Shown here piece after piece: positions 1 to 12,034 of a stretch of DNA of 64,000 nucleotides. Origin of the DNA: Nipponacmea schrenckii (taxonomy: Eukaryota; Mollusca; Gastropoda; Lottiidae); NCBI GenBank assembly GCA_030562195.1, contig JAUJPP010000012.1, forward strand, positions 11,904,001-11,968,000, in the 5' to 3' direction. The position numbers and the translations under genes were made by a program. The first letter of the stretch is position 1; every line of letters starts with the position of its first letter. Under the pieces are notes generated by a model, which ran no database searches, had not been told where the DNA came from, and worked only from the letters and a program-made list of their open reading frames with translations.

Positions 1-84
1 TCGGAACAAGATCAGTCAATCTTTATTCTAAAATTAATAAGTGCGTCATAATGAACAATATAATTAGACGGATAATATTATACT

Positions 85-1328
85 TTTTGATGTAAATATT
101 CGGTTTGTATTTTATTTTTCAGTTCGAACAATCAAGAAATCCAAAAGAACGGATTTGTATATTGTCTTCGAACGATATTTCAAAGATCTGAAGACAGAGG
201 TTTAATTTATTAAATATTTCTTCTACAAGTAATTTTAACAACAAAAGACGTTTCAGTAAAAATGGCCGGCAGTGATTGATGAACTTTCCTGGATCCATAT
301 TGGAATCGATCGTGTATGACGAATTAACGATGTTGAGAGATTGTGTATGAATGTAAGAGTGAGTGTGAATGGCAAAGTATTTGTTAAATTTCATGTGTGT
401 GTGTGTCTAGATTGAAAACCTGCATGAATGAGACTGTGTTTTTTATTTTGTTTATCTTGACATTATGTAGTATAAATAACAGTGCAATAGTTATCAGAAG
501 CATGTTGTTTTCTTCAAAGTATAACTACATGTAAACTCTTCACGTCACAAAGCCCAACTGACTGCCGTTGATGTATGGTTGAAATCAGGGGTATACAGCA
601 GCAGCGAAGAGCAGTTTGTTCAAAGGAATTTGGTACTAAGATTTCAAGATTATATTGAAATAATAAATTACCTTTCCTACCTTATAACGTTTGTTACATA
701 TGTTAAGTCTAAAGCTCTGAACTAAGAGCTGTCATGGTGGGAGATGTTGATCATTATATGCTACATCTATGTTGTAAAATTGCATGAAATGAATAGGTTT
801 GTGGACCGATTGAATGACAAATGCCATTGACCCATATTAACAGAATATTTTACTGTAAGAAAATTAGAGAAATCCGAATCTACATAACCGGCAAAAAACA
901 AGATCGAAATATAAACTTTTTATTGTCAAACGTTAAAATAATAACAACTTATATAATATATTGATGTAGATACATGTAGATATAAATAGATAAATAAAAA
1001 TATACATATTATATTTGAGCAATAACCCCCCATACACATAAAATTTAACAAATACTTTGCCATTCACACTCAATCTTACATTCATACACACAAACTCACA
1101 CACATCGTCAATTCGTCATACACGATTGATTTCAATATGGATCCAGGAAAGTTCATCAATCACTGCCGGCCATTTTTACTGAAACGTCTTTTGTTGTAGA
1201 AGATATTTAATAATTAAACCTCTGTCTTCAGACATTTGAAATATCGTTGAAGACGTTTCATAAATCCTCTTTTGGATTTCTTGATTGATCGAACTGAAAA
1301 ATAAAACAACCGAATATTCAAGTAAAAG
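85..1328. repeat. Foldback element: ~300-bp inverted repeat arms
   Basis: Bases ~85-402 and ~1046-1328 are near-identical reverse complements around a ~640-bp AT-rich spacer. Both arms share a TTTTTCAG acceptor-like start, a block reading GCCGGCAGTGATTGATGAAC and a GTGTG-rich end. Short indels separate the arms, so this is an old foldback rather than a recent assembly fold. The left arm can be read as a 91-codon open frame on the minus strand, but the right arm breaks that frame, so I do not call a gene. The spacer (403-1045) shows nothing recognisable. Confidence 0.75.
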
Positions 1329-1493
1329 TTAATATTTCCCTAAAATTGTTGTGATGCTTGCTCTTCTTAATTTTAAATTAAAGATGATGAATGTTCCGAC
1401 AAGCCGATATCTGATTGTACCAAATCATAAGCATTAGACTATAGACAGATGCAATTATGTTCTAATTATATTGTACACTTATAAACGATTTAC

Positions 1494-1661
1494 CTTCTTG
1501 TTCAGAAGTAGCAACGACTTCAGTTTGTGCAGACTTGTGATCTTTTATTACACTAATTGGAACACGTTCTGTAGTAGGAGATGTTCTACTACTCCAGTCA
1601 AAATCGTCACAAGTCCCACCACCTCGCAATTTAGAAGGTCTCTTGATATCTTGGACTTTAT
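1494..1661 (-). CDS. Internal exon of an unknown gene (exon 2 of 2 seen)
   Basis: On the minus strand the exon begins after a TTTGTAG acceptor and ends at a GTAAAT donor. It is 168 nt and completes the split codon left by the upstream exon at 1988-2204 (phase 1 to phase 1), giving 55 further codons without a stop. The peptide is hydrophilic, with basic PSKLRGGG and Ser/Thr-rich stretches, and contains CDDFDW. I do not recognise the family. The next exon would lie below 1494; I could not find it before the foldback element. The exact phase match supports a real, spliced gene. Confidence 0.5.
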
Positions 1662-1987
1662 CTACAAAGATAATTACACATTAGATCTCGATATTTTCCT
1701 GACCTTGTATATCACTAACATGGTGTACAATTTTATCTGATTTGGATGTAACTTGATATGCTTTTTATTTATAAAGTTGGATGAATGGGGGAATGATATT
1801 TTCTAGCACAGGCTATAATATCTGCCGATTTTTTATATAGATCTCAAACTTAATATTTCTAGAAAGGGTCACAACACGTTCTTGACTGTTGCCGTAGGTG
1901 TGTGTTATTTTGCCTGGCATACTACTATATCGTGTCTTTAAAATATATAACAGAAACTTGAACCTATAAAATATAATAATAGCTTAC

Positions 1988-2204
1988 CAGAACATTTAGA
2001 CTTCTTTGATAATACAGTGAACTGTAAAAATCTATGAATTAATCCACTCTCTACTTCTTCCTCTTCTGGTTGTTTATCAACATCAAGAAAACCAAAAAAC
2101 TCCTTCTCGTAGTGCTGGTATTCTTCAACCGTCATGGGCGGTGTTGTATATTCGGGTATCTCACCAAAAGGGTATGGTGGTCTTGACATATACTTCTTTG
2201 ACAT
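1988..2204 (-). CDS. Probable first coding exon of an unknown gene
   Basis: This minus-strand exon starts at an ATG (MSKKYMSRPPYPFGEIPEY) and runs 72 codons plus one base to a CTG|GTAAGC donor. The peptide is Pro/Tyr-rich at first, then has a PMTVEEYQHYEKEFFGF segment and an acidic PEEEEVE run. The frame stays open upstream to about 2321 but with no earlier ATG, so a longer coding exon is possible. The donor phase fits the acceptor of the exon at 1494-1661. No domain is recognised; a signal peptide or membrane segment is not apparent. Confidence 0.5.
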
Positions 2205-2321
2205 CTTTGAATGGTAATGCTTTTTGATAAAGGTGTCTAGTTTGTATAAGATAATCACCTTAAAATCCTTGAAAATCTGTAAAAGTCTCCGTGAAATGTG
2301 TCCAAAGCGTCTTTTCAGCAA

Positions 2322-4833
2322 GAAGGAATAATTGCTTGTGACGTCAAACTATTATATATTATGTATTTTAATTGTATTAGGTCATAATAAAGAAAAGAGG
2401 TCATAATAAAGAAAAGATTTACAGTTTACTTGGTCAGATTAAATTTGATCATGGCATGGAATCTACTGGAGTTTCTACAGGCGAAGGGACCATACAATTT
2501 TTCTGGTGGGCAATTCGTTCACTATGTATTATAATAAACAAAATTGAAACGCCGGTATATCTTTTTTCTATGGGTGTTGGACCTGCTCATATTTATAGAT
2601 ATAGTTAAGAGAAAAGCTATTAAAAGGGACATGTCTCTTGACTAAAGGAAGCTGCGAAATACCTTGCGGTGAATGGGTGGGGTAGGCTGTGTCGATGCGC
2701 CTCCCTCTGATAATTAGGACTGATTTCATTTGACATATGACTAAATATATAAAATAGAATAGAATTAATCAACTTGACGAAAAGTATGCGGTTATTTAAA
2801 GGCTAAATAATAACCTTTTTTTGTTGTAAAAATCGAAAAATTCTAAATTAGACATTTAAGTAAATAAGATTCGCATATCTTTTTTCCTCGCTTTCTCGTG
2901 GGTGAGAGGTCTAGAGCAGATTTTGCCGCAGCCGGCTTCCATAATTACTCAAATATAGATTTTAGATAAAATTGTAAAACGGAATAGAAAATATCTCACC
3001 TAATTAGCAGAGACATGTTTAGAAATATAAGAAAAAATTGTACAGGCGTATTTCCAACCATCATAACTATTAGCTTTTGACGTAATACTATTTTTGTAAA
3101 CCGTCGTACGCAAGCAAGCACTGTAATATGGAAAAAAGTTTCCTTGATCACTTACAGTGACTTATGCTTCACTTTAATTGCCTTATAGCCATTGGCTCAA
3201 CTTGGTGATATTAAATTATTTGAGAAATAACTTGAGAAAACCGTGCACTAACTTTTCTGATTCTGCGTACAACGCTGATACTACTTTTTCATTCATGTTT
3301 TATTTTGTACTAGAGTAAGCAAGGTCAGTATCAGCGAAATGATTCATGATTTTCATTATATTCTACTATCATATCTATTAATTATTTACAGCAGGCCTTC
3401 TCAAGATAATTTCCTAAAGCACCACGAATTGAAAAATCTTAATTTCAGACGAGAACTTTAAACGACAAAAGATTGTATACACTCGTGACCTAAAATATCA
3501 CATAAGTAACAGCTTCTGGCGTATTATCTACAGCTTCTTGCGTATATAATCTGACGATTACACTTTTTTGAGAAAATTTATATAAAATAGATGAGAATTC
3601 AAAAACAACTTATATTTCAGATGACAACTATAAAAGGGAAGGTGTTGTATACGTACAACTTTTTTTCTCTTTTTTTAACAAAATATAAGCACAATAGAAT
3701 TGTATATTAGAGTCAAGGAATATATTTTAGAAATTATAGATATATGGATAAACTGACATTTATTAATTTTTCGTTGCCGCTTACCAACCTAAACTCCCAT
3801 CAAACGATAGTGAATAATATAGTATAAATTCGTATATCCGCCGATCACGTCATAATATAATATATTATATTGGAAATCGGCATTTTTTGGGGGCATATGG
3901 CCAATAGGCCTGTCATAGTACATTGTATTGAGTTTTCAAAAATTCCTTTTTTTCCCTTTCTATTTTAAATATCTATTAAAACAAGCCATTTTGAAGATGT
4001 TATGAAGTACTAATAAAATTCCTAATGCAGATATTCCTTATTTCAACCATTTCAATTTGTTTTTTCTTATGTATTATTCAGACCTCAAGAATACAGTTTC
4101 TATAGCTACCCTGAAAGTCCACTTCAATGTATGGTATGCCTTTTTCTTGGAACCAGGAGACTGTAGAATGCTTTTTGGACAGTAAAAACAGCCTGAATTA
4201 TCTCTGGAGCAATTTCAAACTCAAATTTATGTTAATTATGAAGATTTCAGCAGGAACAGTCAGAATTTGTGTGAAGACATTGAAGGCCAACTAGGTAACA
4301 AATGTTGCCATTTTTTCTTCCTCTTCGGGGTTTCATTTATTTAGAGAAATAAGAAAGTTATGATTGATTTAGTGTACGACGCGCCATCAATGATATCTTA
4401 TAGAGTGCTAAATAGAGGTAGGGGTGCATCAGTAAAAACGTTGTCATTTGCATACTTTTAGGTTTATTTGCATATGTTTTGGACAGGTTCATCCTGTTGT
4501 AAAACAAGTTAAGACAATAAACAAAAATTTTGTTTAGTTCAAAATTTTCATGGTCATGCTATATTGAAATTTTGTACAGAAACCAAGTATTGGCCAAGCT
4601 TTCATGTGACATACAGGAAGGTTTTCAACGAGATATCTCGAAAAAGTTATGGAATTTCGTGATTTAACATTGAAACAGATGGCAAATGAATTGGCAGTCT
4701 GAGTCCTTAGATACTACAGTTCCTAGCACAGTTCATGATTTTTCTTTTTTATTCCATCGGAATCAGACGAAGTAGGGAATTTTAGAACTAATTCAACAGA
4801 CCAGAAATTGCGAAACATGCTCTCTTGTTCCAG
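2322..4833. other. Intergenic, no feature recognised
   Basis: About 2.5 kb of AT-rich DNA. A short tandem duplication of GGTCATAATAAAGAAAAG occurs near 2379-2416. I see no conserved open frame, RNA gene or mobile-element end here. Confidence 0.5.
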
Positions 4834-5466
4834 CAACACAACATAGCAGTCTAGATGGAAATGACATCCATAGTGAAAAGTCATCAATCTTGACAAATGG
4901 TTCGTTACGGCTACTGATTACTGTGGAAACGGAACAAGAAACGTCTCAAAATGTTCCAGTTGGATCTCCAGGACATGTTGACGAATTAGTAAAGAAACTA
5001 CAACAAAAGAATCTATATTTTGATTTATCAAAATATTTGATACAATCAAAAACTCATCTCGATTTTTCTAAATACGTCATCAACAGATCCGAAATTAAAG
5101 ATGTTTCCAAAAACGATATAAAAATTGAGGATGTCCAATCAAGAGAAGAAAATGGAAAAATTAAAAGTTAGTATAATTTGGAATATTTACAAGCGCATCA
5201 AGTTTTTAACTGATGCAGTAAGTAGATAAGACTGTTCCCGGGGCCATTCGCGTATTAGCTTCTAGGTCCGGAACACTGATGCCGTAATATATACTTTAAA
5301 AGACTTTTCTATAAGAACATTCCACTTTCCAAAGAGTGATTATTAATTTGAAATGAAATATTGTATCTTTTCAGCAAAGAAACCAACGAGACTACAAAGA
5401 TTAAGACGGAATTTAAGAGAATTAAAGAAAATAGTAGCACGACCTTTGACCTGCATAACAGCCTGA
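4834..5466 (+). CDS. Unknown gene X, last two exons (copy 1)
   Basis: Exon 4834-5166 follows a TTGTTCCAG acceptor and stays open for 110 codons to an AAAA|GTTAGT donor. Exon 5375-5466 follows TTTTCAG, completes the split codon and ends at a TGA (5464-5466). The peptide holds two similar lines, FDLSKYLIQ and LDFSKYVIN, then a strongly basic end (KKPTRLQRLRRNLRELKK) that could bind nucleic acid; that role is inference. A second, broken copy lies at 51219-51951 with the same exon order and a recognisable ending (LRRSLK). Similarity between two diverged copies at protein level supports real coding. I do not recognise the family. Confidence 0.55.
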
Positions 5467-6220
5467 TTCAGATCTAAGAAAAAGTGAAGAGTTAATAAAA
5501 TGGAATTGAAGACTTGACTAACTACTTGGCTATTTATATTTTTGATGTAAAATTCATGTCTGTAAAAGACCTTTTGGTTGTTATTATTTTGGATAAACAT
5601 ATATTTAAGTACTAATAAGTATTTTTTTCATTTAAGACCCTCACGATGTCGCTCTTGTCATTATTTTTAGTATGGATTACCACATAGTCACCGTAAATAG
5701 CGACTCGTGTTTTTAGACAAAGGAAACAAAACGACCATGACTTAAGACAAAGCAAGTACAAGGTCCTGATCTTACTTAAAGATTGAACAAGCACAGCGTC
5801 ACAACTATAGACAGAACAAGCACTGATTTATGACAGATAGTTCCGACTTCAGCTTAAGAAAGGCCCCAGGCTAAGACAACGCCAAGAACAAGACCCCGAC
5901 CTTAGCAAGAGCCCCCGTGAGGCTCACTGGATTTCTTTAAATAAATCAATTCCCTGAGCATGTGCAGAAGTATCTTATCCATCTTCAGGCCTTCAAAACA
6001 CGCACAATACCCTGAACATATTAAATATATGGTCTATTCTGTTATTTGTTTACTGATTGATGAACTTATTGCATCAAAATACAAACAATACATAAGATCA
6101 GATATAATAATGATATTTTATTGTAAAAAATCTTTAACGTATTTAAGCGTCTAGTCGTAAGGATGGGACAATAAAGCGAGGTCCCGTGCGCTACAGGCTG
6201 TGCACGTTAAAGCCATAAAG
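5467..6220. other. Intergenic, no gene recognised
   Basis: AT-rich stretch with several short GACAAAGC/AAGACAA-like degenerate repeats at 5700-5900. Nothing else can be supported. Confidence 0.4.
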
Positions 6221-6236
6221 GTGCAGGATCTGAGTT

Positions 6237-6590
6237 TAGCGTCGAAAATAGAAAAATAGCCCGAAAATAGCCACTATTGTAGCACCAGAGATAGAACCAT
6301 AAGATAATAGCCGATAGCCGCTAATCTTTTGTCACTAATAGGCCTAGCTATTTTAAGCTATTTTAGCCACTTTAACAAAAAATTTAAAAAAAATAGCCCA
6401 AAAATATCCGCTAATGTAGCACCAAAGAAAGAACCATAAAAAAATAGCCAATAGCTGCTATTTTAAGCTATTTTCCGCTAATGTAGCACCAAAATAGAAA
6501 CATAAAAAAATAACCATTTAAGCAGCTAATAGCCGCTATTTTAGCACAATAGCAGAATAGCTACATTAGAATAGCTGATCGGCTTTTGTA
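6237..6590. repeat. TAGCC/TAGCGGCTA-rich subterminal repeats, left
   Basis: Imperfect ~100-bp units carry AAAATAGCC, CGCTAATGTAGCACC and AGAACCATAA. The same words recur reverse-complemented at 9690-10008 (TAGCGGCTAT, AGGCTATTC). Confidence 0.6.
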
Positions 6591-7028
6591 GACAAACTGC
6601 AAGCAAATAACATGATAATCTTAACTTTTCTCATTTTAATTATTCATTCAAAATCGCGATTTTTAATGAATTCTGAGTGATTCCACAAACATATCTAAAT
6701 AATGAATGTAAGCATACACGAACCATAAGCATAAACAAATAAATATGTGGTATATTAAATGGAAAGGGGTCATGTGATTATCATGTTCAGAGAGACTTGC
6801 ATTTCTTTTCCTTTCGGGTATTTCTGCTATTCTTAATAACCATGAGAAAAAATTTAAGTTTATACTCTTTGCTGTACGAGTGCGGCTACGAACAATATCC
6901 TTGGTTAGGACACAAGGAGTATAACGATCAACAGGTCATCAGTTTCTTCTCAAGTCGTGTTTGATTACCTGTCAACGTTTACATCAGATATTGGTGCACC
7001 ACTTGAATTTCTGTTTTTTCCTTTATAG

Positions 7029-9249
7029 ACTTCAACAGGGGCAATGATGCAGGGGCATACCAAGGTAGGAATGGTGTTTTCTTTTTATGTTTTTATGTAA
7101 CATTGATATATGATATATAAGGCGTATTATATTGAGTAAATCCTTTAGATTGCCCTTATTATTAAAACATATCAACAACTAATATCCCACACTATGATTA
7201 TAGATTACCCTTTATTTTATAAATAATATCCCACACTATGGAATATATCTATAGATTATCCTTTATTTTATAAATAATATCCCACACTATGAAATAAATA
7301 TCTATATAGATTATCCTTTTTTTATAAATAATATCCCCCATTATGAAATAAATATCTATAGATTGTGATATTTTTTATGAAATGAAGGGTAATCTATAGA
7401 TATTTATTCCATAGTGTGGGATATTATTTATAAAATGAAGGTTACACTATATATATATTTATCCCACTATGAAACATATCTATAGAATATCCTTAATTTT
7501 ATAAATAATATCTCCCACTATGAAATAAATATCTATATAGATTATCCTTTATTTTATTAATAATTTCTATCACTATCAAATAGATCTATTACGATGTCCT
7601 TTGACAACTTGACCCTTGATTATTCAATTTGTCATGTAGTTCTTATCTTTGTCTTATACTAAAAAAAATGTTTAATTCCAGATTCGTCTTAACAAGACTT
7701 GGACGGAACCATCGTCCATAAAGGAGAAAGAAAGACTCCTGCATGATGCTGTACGCGAAGTTGAGGCATCCTTACAGGCAGATGCTACTGCTCATACTGA
7801 AGATGAAGATGAAACCACAGTCAAGATATTTATGAACAACAGCCAATTTGAATGTCTTTTAATGTACGATGAACTGACACTATTATACCAACAATTCAAA
7901 CACGAAAGTGGAACAGATAAAACAGTTTTGTTAACCTTAAATAGTGGAAATGAATGGAACCGATCCAACCGATCCACATTGACAGGAGATGATTGCGTCC
8001 TACCGAAAACTCACTGTAGCCTAAAAAGTGTACCTGTTTAATTGAAGTAACACATCCTGATGGGGTGCCATCACAAGTCGTTATCAATAGATATATATTT
8101 TATCTGGTGTTGTCTCACCTGCGCAATAATTAAGTTAGTACTTTCTTAGTATACTATTTCTGGTCTAAATTTATTTACTATTACTATTAAATTTAATATT
8201 TGAAATAACATCCCCATTTGTATAAGCATTTTTAACCTTATTTTGTTTGTATATTACAGGTTTTATTCAAGCAGCAATTGCAATTGACGTGGAAGGTTTC
8301 AACGATAGACACTTAGCAGTGATTTCCCCGAAACTACATAGAGCATGGTTTGACCAGTAGGGTAGCAGCAACAATGATATAAGTCTATCAAAAGTTCTCA
8401 AGGTCATAAGGAATTGTCACACGGAACCTAAAGAGTACACATTATCAGAAGAAAGCAGGGTGCTGATCACATGATATAATATAATAAAATACCATAGGAC
8501 TAGAAATTGAAATAAATGAAATTGTGAAAAAAGGAAATAAATGTCTTTAAACTTGGTATTTTGAATTATCAACCATTTTTTTTTATTGTTTTAGACTCAA
8601 GACGATCCAGAATTGTCTGGAATATTTTCCAAAGCACAAGGACAGCTAGTAAGATTGTCCATGGTCCTACACGCATTATATACAACTGTTAAGGTTGTAA
8701 CATATGGTGACGATTATCAAATTCCAGACATTATAGGTAGTGATATTATGAGTATAGCCATTGAACTGATAAGATATTGTATATCACAGAAGTTGGCATT
8801 AATGCCTGTTGAACAAAGGGTATCATCAGAAGGAACTGTACAAACAACAAAGGTAGGATTACATTTAAACAACTAAAGAATATTTGCTTAGATCTTTCTT
8901 AAATATTAATCATAAAAAAATATAAAATAATTTTTTAAATAGAATTAGCCAAATCTCTGTTGAACAAGAATCTAATCCAGTTAATCAGTCGAAGGAATAA
9001 AGAATTCATTTAATCTCTATTTATTTATTAAGTTACTTATGTTTTTTTTTTCAGATTGACACATCATTTTACACAGAATTCGCTGGTTCCATCCGAAAAC
9101 ATGTTTCATTAGACGGCCGACAGCTTACAGCCAGCAAACTAAGCCAATCAAAGCTGATGCCAAGAAATAAAATTCCAGTATTCGTTTTTGGGCCTGTTAA
9201 AGCTTTCCCAGTGTATAAAGTGAAAGATTTCATGGAGAAAATGGTTAAG
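7029..9249 (+). pseudogene. DUF3987 (YfjI-like) domain protein, broken multi-exon gene
   Basis: Five exon-like segments have good splice borders: 7029-7064, 7682-~8041, ~8260-8360, 8595-8852 and 9055-9249. Exon 2 reads YDELTLLYQQFKHESGT, then a VLLTLNSGNEW-type line and ends in a stop at 8039-8041. Exon 3 carries GFIQ and GFNDRHLAVISPK but ends in TAG at 8358-8360. Exon 4 holds AQGQLVRLSMVLHAL, the family's typical late motif. The order (elevator-like YDE line, GF-Q, discharge-like DRxL line, QxxRLxxxLH) matches DUF3987, a family related to primase/helicase-type replication proteins in bacteria and mobile DNA; function here is unknown. Two in-frame stops make this copy broken unless the splicing differs. 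A partial inverted copy of exon 1 and intron 1 lies at 45.59-47.30 kb. Confidence 0.55.
7195..7600. repeat. ~51-60-bp minisatellite in intron 1 of the DUF3987-like gene
   Basis: About seven imperfect units carry AATATCCCACACTATG and TCTATAGATTATCC. One unit near 7370-7440 is inverted relative to its neighbours. The same unit is expanded to ~27 copies at 45.66-47.04 kb in opposite orientation. Confidence 0.8.
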
Positions 9250-9689
9250 GTATGGAATTCGTTGGTGGGAAAGCTTTAAGATAGGGGCCTCCCTCGAGAA
9301 AACATAACAATAGTAGAACAGAAACTTACTCTATAATGACTTGCCAGCTAGTACCCAAGAAAAATGTCAGTCAATAGAAATGAAATGAAGTGAAATGTCA
9401 ACAACGGTGTTACGAATTTCGACGATGGAACACAGAGCAGTGTTGACAATTGATATGCATTATAGAATTGATATGGCAGTATATCACAAAGTGTTACATG
9501 TAAAAGGTTAAATCATACTGGAATATTTTTAGTGCTGTGTTATTTCTGCCTTTTGAACTATTTCTTCTTTTTTTGAATATCCAATAAAAATTATGAATCA
9601 TAGATCAGTTCACCTTTGTTATTGAATTGAATTTTCGGGCAAGTTTTTTAATGTCGAACTGAAAAAGTCCTTTATTTTATGAATACTAT

Positions 9690-10008
9690 ACCTCTTCTAT
9701 AATTTTGCTAAAATAGTCAACTGGCGCTCTTCTGATTTTGTTATAAAAAAGCGGCTATTAGCCACCAAATTAAATACAGAAAACTTCTATGTCTAAAATA
9801 GCCATTCAGATATTCTAACTAGGCTATTCTGCTATTGTGCTAAAATAGCGGCTATAAGCAACCAAAATAAATTCAGACAACTTCCATGTCTAAAATAGAT
9901 GAAAACTGGCTATTTTAGCAAATAGCTCATCAGGCTATTCAGCTGAGTTTAGCTGATTTTTTTTCTAAATAGCAAATGAAAATAAGAAAATAGCTTTATT
10001 TTTCCTCA
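9690..10008. repeat. TAGC-rich subterminal repeats, right
   Basis: Inverted counterpart of 6237-6590, with AAAATAGCGGCTAT, AGGCTATTC and GCTGATTTT words, directly inside the right AGATCCTGCAC end. Confidence 0.6.
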
Positions 10009-10019
10009 AGATCCTGCAC

Positions 10020-12034
10020 AGGGTAACGTGATAGACAGAACATAGTTGTATTTTAACTACATTGTTGTTGTGTTCATTAAAAAAAGGAATAAACATCTTT
10101 TGACAATCCGGTATAGAATAATTTCACAGGTGTCAATGTGTTTGAGTATAGATTTAATTGGATCGAGATGACACTTGCTTTGGACTAGTCAATTACAAGA
10201 CCTTTTTTTTATGAAAGTTTGTTTCAGTATCCAACTATTCATAGTCAATATTTAGACATGGATACTGTATGACATGCTGTGATATAAACATCAACAGTGC
10301 GTGATTTTAGTACATGTATTTATAAATAAGATTACAGTAGGGTCGAAAAAAAAAAAATAACGAAACAAAATTCATATCCATTCTTATTTTGATACGATTG
10401 ATTTTTAGGTGTCCATCAATGTTCGTACTTTTTCTACACTCTTTAGACAAGAATTTGTTTCTATTTTGAACATAGAATAACATAAATCATGGGTGACCAC
10501 TGGAATACTTGTGTATACATGTACCATATTTGGTCATTTTTACCTCTTGAAAGCTTGTAAAAGCATAAATTTTGGATCTTAAACCGCATATTTCTATCTC
10601 AATTGTAAACATCCTAAAATCATGAATAAAATGATTATGACTCAGATTATAAGCCTTGTAAAAGATTATATACAAGGTTTCAATCGTCTCTTTTCTATGG
10701 ATGAAAACAGAAAAACCTTTGTACAATGATACAAGTGAATAAGTTATGGTTTATGGTTTAAACAATATTTTATTCATTGTACATAATATGTTTACAAATA
10801 TATATAATTAGGGTTCGGAAACAAGCCGAGGCTTATGCTAATCCGTCGCCAATTAGAATTTACAAAAAAAAATTGTTTAACATATACCGAATTTAATCAT
10901 GTTTATACTAATATTTTACATAAAAATGTGCATAGTGTGTCCACACCAGACAGGGATCGTCATCACCAAGAATTCAATCCGTCTACAATCACAAGCGAAA
11001 TTCCAGACCAGGACAGTGAATAAGTTATTATACAAGGTTTAAATCATCAAAGAACGAAAACCTTGTATAACAGTAAAGAAAATATAATTAGATTTTAACC
11101 AGAATCGGATACAAACAGATTTCTTTAAAATGCATCATATAATGTCATTTAAGGTTTAAGGCGGTCACTCAAGTTATGTTGAATCTCGATAAAAGTCAAT
11201 TTATGTCTACCTCTAGTTTATTAACTAATTTAGATCGATCATTGGCCATTCAAATTTTTACCAAACTAAGTGTGCAACTTAACTATGTACATATTGATTG
11301 GATCTCAAATGAGTTTTTGAATTATTGCCCCTGACATGGCTAAAATATGTATATAATTTGTGTTAACAAAATAGAGAGTTTATTTCAGTTGACTTTATAA
11401 ATTTTTACTACCAAATAACTTATCAATTTATTTTATAACGGAATAATTCTGATTTTTACCAAATTACTCTAATCAATTAACCTTTGTAACTCAATTATTG
11501 GGATCAACATACTTTTTGACGTTATGAAGCTACATTAGCGAAATCCGGATCGCATTTTATTGAGGGGCCCCTATATCTCAATGTTTGTAAGTTGTTATTA
11601 TTATGTATTAAACATCGTTATATACTTATAAACTTGGAGTTATCATAATGGACCACAGATCCAACTGGCTGTACCCCTGGCGAAACGTTCATCATACAGC
11701 ACAGTTTCACCAGCATCACTACAGGTCTCATCAGAATTCCAGAATTAACAAACAACCATATCATCGTAGACAGAGACATGACACAACAAATGTGGCTTTG
11801 GCACTTAAGAATCATTATGATTCACAGCTGGCCACCAAAATCAGTTTGCTCAAAACACAAATTTTTCGGAATTTGACATTCAACAACATTCTTAAAAAGT
11901 TATTTACATACATCCATAAACCCCACTACGGGTAGGTTTATTTCTGTTTATTTATATTAGATTATTTTAAGCGCATTGTACGATAGTGTATCGCACTGTA
12001 TTGTATATTTTGCATATTATCTAATAGTGCAATA
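10020..12034. other. Mostly featureless; one weak exon-like frame
   Basis: AT-rich. At about 11652-11850 the plus strand has an open frame reading PTGCTPGETFIIQHSFTS and onward with a good mix of residues, but without a convincing acceptor or partner exon. I do not call it as a gene. Confidence 0.3.

Larger units (their letters stand above)
6221..10019. mobile_element. Candidate TIR-bounded element enclosing DUF3987-like exons
   Basis: The left end reads GTGCAGGATCT (6221-6231) and the right end AGATCCTGCAC (10009-10019), an 11-bp perfect terminal inverted repeat. Just inside each end lies ~300 bp of TAGC/GGCTA-rich repeats in opposite orientation (6237-6590 and ~9690-10008), the arrangement of subterminal repeats in many DNA transposons. 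Between them are the exons of a DUF3987-like protein. No clear target-site duplication is visible: the flanks are TAAAG and AGGGT. The unit could be a 3.8-kb DNA element, or the two repeat blocks could be independent MITEs. No recognised transposase is seen inside. Confidence 0.35.

Noticed and set aside
11618..11935. Overlapping open frames on both strands
   Set aside because: One plus frame looks exon-like, but no acceptor/donor pair or related copy supports it.
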